NCBI GenBank assembly: GCA_964438715.1
Contig: CAYTLQ010000163.1
Span: 1 to 8,389 of the forward strand
Reading direction: 5' to 3'
Origin: CAYTLQ01 sp964438715
GTDB taxonomy: Bacteria > Bacteroidota > Ignavibacteria > Ignavibacteriales > Ignavibacteriaceae
Length of the DNA stretch: 8,389 nt
Shown here in pieces: positions 1-5,695 of the stretch. The translations under genes were made by a program, and so were the position numbers. Position 1 is the first letter of the stretch. The number at the start of each line of letters is the position of its first letter. Below the pieces are notes generated by a model. That model was not told the DNA's origin. It worked only from the letters and a program-made list of their open reading frames with translations, and did no database searches.

Positions 1-80
1 GATATGTTTGTTCGTTCTAAAAAATCAATCCTGCGATAACACCAATTATATAGCTGGCGTATGCCAAGCATCAAATACCA

Positions 81-146
81 ATCCCGAGGGGATGTAATAT
101 TTATAGCGCAGATATACGAAACACCAAATAAAAATCCTGGAGGGAT
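81..146. repeat. Two short palindromes, ATCCC-N3-GGGAT type
   Basis: ATCCC-GAG-GGGAT lies at 81-93, a perfect 5-bp stem with a 3-nt loop. ATCCT-GGA-GGGAT lies at 134-146, with the same geometry and one T-G wobble. They start 53 bp apart, and both lie shortly after an ACCAA stretch (77-81 and 123-127). The similarity of stem, loop size and flank suggests two members of one dispersed repeat family. From general knowledge, similar ATCCC/GGGAT elements recur between genes in many Bacteroidetes-type genomes. Their function is unknown; a REP-like nature is inferred. Confidence 0.6.
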
Positions 147-191
147 GACATAATTAAATAATTGACTTGCTATTATAGTTCAATTTCGTCA

Positions 192-230
192 GAAGATCCG
201 TTGGCTAATCCGTTAGCTAACGGACGATGC
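192..230. repeat. Palindromic repeat with perfect 16-bp core
   Basis: TCCGTTAGCTAACGGA at 209-224 is a perfect 16-bp palindrome. It overlaps a 12-bp tandem repeat: ATCCGTTGGCTA at 196-207 is followed directly by ATCCGTTAGCTA at 208-219, with one difference. The segment begins GAAGATCC and ends near GATG, as the 40-bp units at 291-370 begin AAGATCC and end GGATGG. It is therefore probably a diverged third member of that family. I see no gene it could belong to. Confidence 0.65.
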
Positions 231-242
231 CACTATTATTTC

Positions 243-255
243 ACCCTTTCAGGGT
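243..255. repeat. Short palindrome ACCCT-TTC-AGGGT
   Basis: This is a perfect 5-bp inverted repeat with a 3-nt loop, matching the 5-3-5 geometry of the palindromes at 81-93 and 277-289 but with a different stem sequence. The different stems with a common geometry suggest a related class of dispersed element. No nearby gene start makes it look like an operator. Confidence 0.5.
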
Positions 256-276
256 TAGGTGTATGATAAAACTTTA

Positions 277-370
277 AATCCTCTGGATTGAAGATCCTCC
301 GGATTGTTAAATCCGTTCTCTGAAGGATGGAAGATCCTCTGGATTGTTTAATCTGTTCCCTAACGGATGG
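277..370. repeat. Palindrome plus two tandem 40-bp palindromic units
   Basis: A leading palindrome, AATCC-TCT-GGATT (277-289), is followed by two head-to-tail 40-bp units at 291-330 and 331-370 that differ at about six positions. Each unit has two stem-loops. The first is ATCC-N3-GGAT (294-304 and 334-344). In the second, 311-328 pairs ATCC/GGAT and TTC/GAA around a bulged G, while 351-368 pairs ATCTGTT/AACGGAT with one wobble. Sequence changes between the copies largely keep the second stem paired. There are no spacers and only two full units, so this is not a CRISPR array. Confidence 0.75.
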
Positions 371-542
371 GAAAAATTAACTGAGCTAATCGCACAATGT
401 CGTACACCCAGGCAGAGTTTTTGCATGCTTCATTCACGCAACTTTTTATGTTTAGGTTTTTTACACCCTATTGTTCAACCGATTTGAGGTAAACTGTGAA
501 ATGATAACCTTATTAATCTTTGGATATTTGCTTATACATAGC

Positions 543-573
543 GCCGGCTGAAAGAGTAAATCCATCAGCCGGC
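543..573 (-). terminator. Hairpin downstream of the VOC gene
   Basis: GCCGGCTGA (543-551) and TCAGCCGGC (565-573) form a perfect 9-bp GC-rich stem with a 13-nt loop. The hairpin starts 10 nt after the stop codon of the minus-strand gene ending at 584. No run of T follows on either strand, so it is not a classical intrinsic terminator. It may act as a 3'-end stabiliser or a Rho-assisted stop. Position and stem quality support a role at the 3' end of the minus-strand transcript. Confidence 0.5.
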
Positions 574-583
574 ATTAAACGAA

Positions 584-970
584 TTAATTATTTGAATGAA
601 GCGCCATTCGATTACCCTCGCTATCAATAAAAAAAGCCATGTACCCTATTTCGTCGGAAATATGGGTTTTGGGCATAATTATCTGTCCTCCGGATTTTTC
701 AATCCTATCCAGAACCAACTGAAGATCGGGGTTACCGTTAAGATAAATAACAGGACCATCAGTGGAGGGTTTATGGTATTCACTCTGACATAAAGCGCCA
801 CCAACATTAGGTGGTTGCGATGGAAAAAATACCATTTTCATTTCCATCATCTCCATCATCTCAAGTGTAGTTTCAAAAATTGACTCATAAAATACTTTTG
901 CACGCTCAAGATCTAAAGCGGGAATCTCGAACCAGTTCAACGAGTTGGTATCAGCGCCAAGTTTCTGCAT
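584..970 (-). CDS. VOC family (glyoxalase/bleomycin-resistance fold) protein
   Basis: This is a small cytoplasmic protein of 128 aa, a single VOC-type unit of two beta-alpha-beta-beta-beta modules. Family hallmarks are the opening 'NWFEIPALDLERAKVFYESIF' region (about residues 12-32), a VGGALC strand (56-61), VIYLNG (74-79), an IEKSGG helix end (90-95) and the closing SEGNRMALHS (117-126). The layout matches stand-alone VOC proteins often annotated as lactoylglutathione-lyase-like. I cannot assign a substrate or a confident metal site, so glyoxalase activity is not claimed. The start is well supported: AAGGAG (complement of 976-981) sits 5 nt before the ATG. It follows the M1 peptidase gene on the same strand after 74 bp and may share its transcript. 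An oddity is a Met/Glu-rich run (residues 37-46) encoded partly by a 9-bp tandem repeat at 843-860; related proteins are also Met-rich there, so it does not suggest a broken gene. Confidence 0.88.
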   Translation of the reverse strand: MQKLGADTNSLNWFEIPALDLERAKVFYESIFETTLEMMEMMEMKMVFFPSQPPNVGGALCQSEYHKPSTDGPVIYLNGNPDLQLVLDRIEKSGGQIIMPKTHISDEIGYMAFFIDSEGNRMALHSNN

Positions 971-1044
971 AGGAACTCCTTATAGTTATTTTGGGGTTGT
1001 GTTTATTTAGTGCACCTTGTTTCCACATTTTCATGCACACATAA

Positions 1045-2925
1045 TTATTTTATTTCGTATATGTTATTTGTCTTGTCTGCATCCGGTATCATCTCATTAC
1101 CGAGTTTCACCGAACGAATTTTTTTACCAGATGTATCTGTAAAGGAGAACTCTCTGTTTCCGGCCTTCCAGACCGAAGCGCTGTATGAAAACTTTGCATT
1201 TGTACCATCAGTAAATTCAATTACACCTTCTACGGGAACTGGCATACTTCCTATTTTTTCTACAGTAATAATTGCCCCGTTTTTATTTGTAACAAATTTC
1301 ACTGATAGATCCGGTACTGCGCCACTTTCAAAAAACCATGGTATCCAAAACCATTGAAGATCTTCACCGGCGTTTTTATTAATACAATAGAAGAAATCAT
1401 ACGGAGTGGGATGTTTGCCATTCCATGTAATAATATAGTTTTTCAACGCATAAAGGAATTTTTCAGCACCTAAAACATTCTGTAACATTGCATAAGCTAT
1501 AGCGGGCTTATAGTAATTCAACATTTGCAGAGGACCACCTTTCATAAGTACAGAAGGCGTAATCAAAGGCATATCCATTTCTGAGCCGGCAAAACGAGAA
1601 TACCCGGCAACAGCTCTCGGAAGGTGATGAAATTCAGAAAGTTCATTCTGTACATCGAGAGGAAGAAAGTACGCCCATCCCTCTTCCATCCATGAGGCTT
1701 TGTATTCGTTTATACCGACATAAAAAGGAAAATAAGTATGAGCAATTTCGTGTGCCGTTACATAGACATCTGTTACTGTATTTCCAAAATTCCCGTCATT
1801 TACAATCATTGGATACTCCATACCATCGTCACCATTAAACACTGTAATCTGTGGATAGGGATACGGTATTCCGGGCATTGTGGATGAAAAAAACTGTACT
1901 GAGCGTCTCGCATGAGCGACTGCATCAGGAAAATATGTTGAAGCGGTATCGTACGCAGTAAAAACCGCTACCCTCCTTCCGTCAATATTGGTAGAAGTTG
2001 CATCCCATAAATAGCGGTTACTGATACCAAATGCAAAATCGGGCACTCTCACGGCGCCAAAAATCCAGGTATTACCGGCTTCATTTTTTTTTGTAATTTC
2101 CCCCGATAGTAAATCTACTTTTGAAATAACATTAATAATGCTATCAGTTTGTAATGCAGTAGTATATTTTTGTAATATTTTTTCATGAAGTACCTCACCC
2201 GGATTCTGAAGCATTCCCGTTGCCCATACACAAAAGCCTGATGGCACTGTTAATTTTACCAGAAAATTTCCGTATTCACTGTAATGCTCATGTTCAAGAT
2301 CATATTCGGACATATCCCATCCTGTTAAGTCATCATATACAGCTATACGAGGAAACCAATAAGCAACAAAAAATGTGTTCTCGCCGTAAGTCCCCATTCG
2401 TATGTTTGTGCCTTTCGGTACTGTAAAATGCCAGTGAACAGTAACCTTTAATTCTTTACCGGGAGGTAATGGTTGTTGTAAAAGCACCGTCATATTTGTG
2501 CCGGAGGTTATTACTTTTTTTGCATCGGCAGAGAAATCAATCTTTCTATTTCCAATAAACATACTATCAATGATTATTCCATCGGTTAATGTTTCGGGAG
2601 TTATCTCAGTATTTCTTAAAGCCCCTGGTTTGTAAGCATTCTGATACAATTTAAATACTAATTTCTTTAATGTATCGGGACTATAATTGAAATAGCGTAT
2701 TTCTTCTTCACCTGTAAGCAGTCCCGAAGCCGGATTAATTTTGGCGTTAATTGTATAGTTTGCCGTGTTTTGCCAGTATTTATCACCCGGTACACCTTTA
2801 ACCGACCGTGTATTATTTGTATATGCCTTTTTTATTTCCTTCGGCATGGGTAGCAAGTTCTGACTATATACATGAAAATTAAAAGTAATAATTATTACCA
2901 AAGCGGTGAGTCTGCCGGCGAACAT
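1045..2925 (-). CDS. Exported M1-family zinc metallopeptidase
   Basis: Probable zinc aminopeptidase-type peptidase of the M1 (gluzincin) family, 626 aa from the ATG at 2925. Residues 1-21 form a signal peptide (hydrophobic TALVIIITFNF, likely cleaved before Q22). There is no lipobox Cys, so the protein is periplasmic or secreted. An N-terminal beta-rich domain is followed by the catalytic domain. Substrate-binding GMEYP (368-372) stands in place of the usual GxMEN. The zinc site HEIAH (392-396) has its third ligand E415 in the WMEEG motif, giving the family spacing HExxH-x18-E. The YYKP motif (471-474) supplies the likely catalytic Tyr471. The C-terminus has a short beta domain (about 535-626) and no T9SS sorting signal. 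A frame also extends to a TTG at 2935-2937, but GGAG overlapping that codon lies 6 nt before the ATG at 2923-2925, so the ATG is preferred. It lies upstream of the VOC gene on the same strand and diverges from tpiA. Peptide specificity cannot be read from sequence. Confidence 0.93.
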   Translation of the reverse strand: MFAGRLTALVIIITFNFHVYSQNLLPMPKEIKKAYTNNTRSVKGVPGDKYWQNTANYTINAKINPASGLLTGEEEIRYFNYSPDTLKKLVFKLYQNAYKPGALRNTEITPETLTDGIIIDSMFIGNRKIDFSADAKKVITSGTNMTVLLQQPLPPGKELKVTVHWHFTVPKGTNIRMGTYGENTFFVAYWFPRIAVYDDLTGWDMSEYDLEHEHYSEYGNFLVKLTVPSGFCVWATGMLQNPGEVLHEKILQKYTTALQTDSIINVISKVDLLSGEITKKNEAGNTWIFGAVRVPDFAFGISNRYLWDATSTNIDGRRVAVFTAYDTASTYFPDAVAHARRSVQFFSSTMPGIPYPYPQITVFNGDDGMEYPMIVNDGNFGNTVTDVYVTAHEIAHTYFPFYVGINEYKASWMEEGWAYFLPLDVQNELSEFHHLPRAVAGYSRFAGSEMDMPLITPSVLMKGGPLQMLNYYKPAIAYAMLQNVLGAEKFLYALKNYIITWNGKHPTPYDFFYCINKNAGEDLQWFWIPWFFESGAVPDLSVKFVTNKNGAIITVEKIGSMPVPVEGVIEFTDGTNAKFSYSASVWKAGNREFSFTDTSGKKIRSVKLGNEMIPDADKTNNIYEIK

Positions 2926-2931
2926 ACATTT

Positions 2932-2935
2932 CTCC
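2932..2935 (-). promoter_or_regulatory. Shine-Dalgarno deciding the M1 peptidase start
   Basis: On the minus strand the sequence reads TTGGAGAAATGTATG. GGAG (complement of 2932-2935) lies 6 nt before the ATG at 2923-2925, an ideal spacing. The same bases would have to be the first codons if the TTG at 2935-2937 were the start, and no Shine-Dalgarno precedes that TTG. A TATAAT-like hexamer (complement of 2944-2949) lies just upstream and could be a -10 element. That promoter reading is weak, because it lacks a good -35 and would give a very short leader. Confidence 0.6.
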
Positions 2936-2937
2936 AA

Positions 2938-3297
2938 GAGTAAATTATATCAGTATAGTGAGAATATTAAAATAGAGATAATAACAGAATAATTTTTATA
3001 TGAGTGGGCATTAAACATGTTCAGTGGTATTATCTGAGATTTTCCTTTTTATCTGACGGCTTCTTCTGAGTATTTACAATCATCACAGGAATATTTTTCA
3101 TTATTCTACCATCAACGGTTTGTAAATATGCGGACAAAGTAAAACATTTTACAATGGGTTTCTCACAGAAAGCTCAAATGTGAGTTTACTGAACAGGTAT
3201 TTTACTATTTTATTTTACTCCGCATCAGATACAAAACAATAAATACCTCTTCTTTTCGTAACTTTCGATAACACTTATTGAAATATTCGAGGAAACA
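2938..3297. other. Divergent intergenic region between M1 peptidase and tpiA
   Basis: This gene-free stretch must hold the promoters for both directions. I see no RNA gene and no confident promoter pair. Notable items are an inverted repeat at 3162-3184 (listed separately) and a weaker one, TGTAAA at 3121-3126 with TTTACA at 3148-3153. TAACTTTC at 3259-3266, upstream of tpiA, differs by one base from the Bacteroidetes -7 consensus TAnnTTTG, but no TTTG lies at the -33 distance. GAGGAA (3289-3294) is the Shine-Dalgarno for tpiA. Confidence 0.6.
3162..3184. promoter_or_regulatory. Inverted repeat CTCACA-N11-TGTGAG, possible operator
   Basis: Two perfect 6-bp arms, CTCACA (3162-3167) and TGTGAG (3179-3184), are separated by 11 nt. 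They sit about 115 bp before the tpiA start in the divergent region. Arm length and spacing would fit a dimeric regulator or a modest RNA hairpin. The arms face opposite to the CRP consensus TGTGA-N6-TCACA. The call rests on symmetry alone. Confidence 0.3.
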
Positions 3298-4050
3298 ATG
3301 AGAAAAAAAATTATTGCCGGCAACTGGAAAATGTATAACGATCTTACTGCTTCGGCTGAGTTGGTATCTGGTATAAAGGCAGGATTAAACGGAACCGAAA
3401 AATGTGAAGTTGTTGTGTGCCCTCCATTTACTTCACTCGATACTGTAAATACTCTTATAAAAAACAGCGCTATAAAACTTGGCGCTCAGAATATGTATTA
3501 TGAAGAAAACGGTGCTTATACCGGTGAAATATCTGCAACAATGCTTCGCGGAACCGGATGTGAATATGTCATTATTGGGCACTCTGAACGCAGAACAATA
3601 TTTAAGGAAACTGATGAATTGCTCAATAAAAAACTTAAGAAAGCACTCTCTTCTTCATTAAAACCAATTTTCTGTATCGGCGAAACTCTGGAAGAACGAG
3701 AAAAAGGGGTTACTTTCGATATAATTAAAAACCAGATAACTAATGGTCTCGAAGGAATACCCGTCTCCGACTTTACCTCTGTTGTAATTGCGTATGAACC
3801 TGTTTGGGCTATCGGTACAGGAAAGACAGCCACACCGGCACAGGCACAGGAAGTTCATCAGTTTATTCGTGGCCTCATAGCTGACTTATACGGAAATGAT
3901 GCGGCTCAGAATCTGGTGATTCAGTATGGCGGCAGTGTTAAACCGGAAAATGCCGCAGAACTTCTCTCTCAACCTGATATCGATGGCGCTCTGGTTGGCG
4001 GCGCATGTTTGAAGGCTGATTCATTCCTGAAGATTATATTTGCCGCATAA
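3298..4050 (+). CDS. tpiA: Triosephosphate isomerase
   Basis: Interconverts dihydroxyacetone phosphate and glyceraldehyde 3-phosphate in glycolysis and gluconeogenesis, in the cytoplasm. The protein is 250 aa, the normal family length, and complete. All catalytic elements are present: N9 and K11 in the GNWKM start (8-12), electrophile H95 in IIGHSERR (92-99), and catalytic base E167 in AYEPVWAIGTGKTAT (165-179), which includes flexible loop 6. The phosphate-binding YGGSV (210-214) and GALVGGACL (230-238) motifs are also intact. The ATG follows GAGGAA at 3289-3294 with usual spacing. The gene is divergent from the M1 peptidase gene. Downstream, a hairpin at 4059-4085 separates it from a glycosyltransferase gene on the same strand, so any co-transcription would pass through that structure. 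Nothing looks truncated or foreign. Confidence 0.99.
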   Translation: MRKKIIAGNWKMYNDLTASAELVSGIKAGLNGTEKCEVVVCPPFTSLDTVNTLIKNSAIKLGAQNMYYEENGAYTGEISATMLRGTGCEYVIIGHSERRTIFKETDELLNKKLKKALSSSLKPIFCIGETLEEREKGVTFDIIKNQITNGLEGIPVSDFTSVVIAYEPVWAIGTGKTATPAQAQEVHQFIRGLIADLYGNDAAQNLVIQYGGSVKPENAAELLSQPDIDGALVGGACLKADSFLKIIFAA

Positions 4051-4058
4051 CATTTTAC

Positions 4059-4085
4059 GGAGGATGAACAATACTTTCATCCTCC
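4059..4085 (+). terminator. 10-bp hairpin between tpiA and the glycosyltransferase gene
   Basis: GGAGGATGAA (4059-4068) and TTCATCCTCC (4076-4085) form a perfect 10-bp stem with a 7-nt loop, 8 nt after the tpiA stop codon. The following bases (AATCTCTGTC) are only mildly T-rich, so termination may be partial. The left arm includes a Shine-Dalgarno-like GGAGG that would be buried in the stem, but it lies more than 40 nt before the next gene's ATG. The structure could separate expression of the two genes or protect the tpiA mRNA 3' end. Confidence 0.55.
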
Positions 4086-4107
4086 AATCTCTGTCATCGA
4101 AATAAAT

Positions 4108-5448
4108 ATGCAATCTGTCAATATACATTCCGGTAAATTCCGGATATTGGTCATGTTGGCAATATTCATTCTCCCCTTGGCGTCTGTTATCTATATCTCA
4201 TTGGTCCCACATCAAGGAGGAAAAGCGGCTATTCCTGTTTATATGATTCTCTATTCTCTATCATTTTCAGGAGTATTGTTTTTTTTCTTTCAAAGAAATA
4301 ACCTTAACAATACTGTTGTTTTCTTTGGTAAAATTTTTCCTTTGTCGTCAATTATAATTTTTATTGGCATTCTTACACGCTCTGTTCTGTTAGTTACAAA
4401 TCCTGCCACATCCGATGACCATTATCGTTACCTTTGGGAAGGGAAAATACTTATTAACGGTTATAACCCCTATGAGTTTTCTCCACAGGATTCTGCTTTG
4501 ATGCATCTGCACTCCACAACACTACCGGAGAAAGTGACATTTAAAAAATATACAAGTATATATCCACCGGCAGCACAGTTTGTATTTATGATGGGGTATT
4601 TGATAAGTGGTGAATCTGTGATAGGTTTGAAAATTATTTTCTTGATTTGCGAGATTATTCTGTTGTTTGTGTTATTGCATTTACTAAGAGTGAAAAATCT
4701 GCCTGAACATTATCTTGCATTTTACGCCCTTTTACCTCTTCCCATCATGGAATATTTTATAAATGTTCACATAGATGTTACCGCGCTTCCATTTTTTCTT
4801 CTTTTTATTCTTTATTCCGAAAAACATAAAACTGTTTCAGCGGCTCTATTATTTGGTATTACATTTTTACTTAAGTCCTATGCAATATTTGCCCTGCCGG
4901 CATTGTTGAGAAAATTCTCTGTAAAAAATCTACTTATATTTGGAGTTGTTTCCGGAACAATGATAATCCTCGCTTATCTTCCGTTTGTAAATGAAAAGAG
5001 ACCCATCACTGATATGTTGTTTACATATTTACAACGCTGGGAGTTTAATGGCGGATTGTATATTCTTTTTAAGTTTATTTTCGGAAGTCCTTTAACGGCG
5101 CGTTATGTGTGCCTTGCAGTTCTTGGTCTCGGCACCCTGTATGTTTTATACAAAGATTTTGGACTAATTCCGAATATTGTACTTATTTATTCTTTGGTAG
5201 CAATGACCTCCACCACTCTTTATCCGTGGTACCTCGGTTGGCTTGCGGTTTTGTTCCCTTTGCAACCAATGCTTTCAGTGGGAAGTTTATTTTTCACTGT
5301 GAATTTTTCAAATTTTACGCCTCTTGGGGAAGTATGGAAAGAATATCTTTGGGTTTTATTGATACAATATATACCATTCTACATATTACTTTTTCTGGAT
5401 TTAAAGAGATTCCCAAAAATGAAAACTACGGCTTCATCTCAACTTTGA
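4108..5448 (+). CDS. Multi-pass GT-C-type glycosyltransferase (polyprenol-linked mannosyltransferase-like)
   Basis: Integral inner-membrane protein of 446 aa with about ten or more hydrophobic segments, for example 12-31, 41-61, 75-97, 171-192, 224-236, 273-292, 331-347 and 412-430. The first outside loop has the acidic GT-C hallmark, D103-D104 in DDHYRYLWEG (103-112). It is followed by GYNPYEFSP (118-126) and SIYPPAAQ (150-157), a signature order known from bacterial polyprenol-phosphate-sugar-dependent GT-C enzymes (GT87/mannosyltransferase-like). WEFNGGLY (311-318) and LYPWYLGWL (371-379) also fit. By family logic it transfers a sugar from a lipid-phosphate donor to an envelope acceptor; donor and acceptor are not identifiable. 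No Shine-Dalgarno precedes the ATG at 4108, and the next in-frame ATG (4150) has none either, so the exact start is open. The 57-bp gap after tpiA contains a hairpin. There is no other glycan gene in the window. Confidence 0.75.
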   Translation: MQSVNIHSGKFRILVMLAIFILPLASVIYISLVPHQGGKAAIPVYMILYSLSFSGVLFFFFQRNNLNNTVVFFGKIFPLSSIIIFIGILTRSVLLVTNPATSDDHYRYLWEGKILINGYNPYEFSPQDSALMHLHSTTLPEKVTFKKYTSIYPPAAQFVFMMGYLISGESVIGLKIIFLICEIILLFVLLHLLRVKNLPEHYLAFYALLPLPIMEYFINVHIDVTALPFFLLFILYSEKHKTVSAALLFGITFLLKSYAIFALPALLRKFSVKNLLIFGVVSGTMIILAYLPFVNEKRPITDMLFTYLQRWEFNGGLYILFKFIFGSPLTARYVCLAVLGLGTLYVLYKDFGLIPNIVLIYSLVAMTSTTLYPWYLGWLAVLFPLQPMLSVGSLFFTVNFSNFTPLGEVWKEYLWVLLIQYIPFYILLFLDLKRFPKMKTTASSQL

Positions 5449-5501
5449 AGTTCTGATAGTATCAAAAGTTTCTTTAATGACCCACACGAATAATTTTCTT
5501 T

Positions 5502-5533
5502 TTACTTATTCTACTACATGATGAAATAAGTAA
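5502..5533 (+). terminator. Weak AT-rich hairpin after the glycosyltransferase gene
   Basis: TTACTTATT (5502-5510) and AATAAGTAA (5525-5533) form a perfect 9-bp but AT-rich stem with a 14-nt loop, 53 bp after the glycosyltransferase stop codon. A T-rich tract lies before rather than after the stem, so it is a poor intrinsic terminator on the plus strand. It is still the only candidate I see for ending that transcript before the convergent gene. Confidence 0.25.
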
Positions 5534-5626
5534 GTTTGCGATTGTGAGGGGAAGTAATCAATTACATGAAAACATTATCTGTTGTTTAGTGAGGTTATAT
5601 AATCAATTGTAAAAATTACAGAAGGG

Positions 5627-5671
5627 TTTAAAATAAAGATCCCCGGTATCGTGGATGACACCGGGGGATCT
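5627..5671 (-). terminator. Intrinsic terminator of the T9SS-cargo gene
   Basis: Positions 5637-5671 fold into a long GC-rich hairpin. AGATCCCC (5637-5644) pairs with GGGGATCT (5664-5671), then GGT/ACC after a one-base bulge, then TC/GA beyond an A-C mismatch. Read on the minus strand, the stem is followed by a T-rich tail, TTATTTTAA (complement of 5628-5636). It starts 24 nt after the stop codon of the gene ending at 5696. The tail occurs only on the minus strand, so the element serves that gene. Confidence 0.85.
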
Positions 5672-5695
5672 GAGCACTTCTATGAGGGGGAACTT

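Larger units (their letters stand above)
1..583. other. Gene-free region with a palindromic repeat cluster
   Basis: I find no supportable gene in this stretch on either strand. Its left half (about 81-370) is dense in short inverted repeats, listed separately, of the kind scattered between genes in Bacteroidetes/Ignavibacteria chromosomes. Positions 371-540 are AT-rich and show no ORF, RNA gene or clear promoter that I can recognise. A hairpin at 543-573 closes the region next to the minus-strand gene that ends at 584. No transposase gene or target-site duplication is visible. Confidence 0.7.

Noticed and set aside
277..370. Possible CRISPR array from the repeated 40-bp units
   Set aside because: Only two full units lie directly head to tail with no spacers, the copies differ at about six positions, and no cas gene is present.
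1010..1357. Plus-strand open frame of 115 codons
   Set aside because: It lies mostly antisense to the well-supported M1 peptidase gene, has no ribosome site and no family features.
3162..3184. CRP/FNR-type binding site
   Set aside because: The arms are in the opposite orientation to TGTGA-N6-TCACA and the spacing is wrong, so only a generic inverted repeat is reported.
3516..3858. Minus-strand open frames inside tpiA
   Set aside because: They are antisense to a complete, catalytically intact triosephosphate isomerase and show no protein-family signature.
4064..4105. Thirteen-codon mini-ORF ending 2 nt before the glycosyltransferase ATG, considered as a leader peptide
   Set aside because: GGAGG directly abuts its ATG, too close to act as a Shine-Dalgarno, and both lie inside a 10-bp stem. 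The peptide shows no attenuator-like codon run.
5109..5456. Plus-strand frame overlapping the end of the glycosyltransferase gene, considered as a frameshifted extension
   Set aside because: The glycosyltransferase frame is continuous through its LYPWYLGWL motif and last membrane helix. The alternative frame has no family-like sequence.
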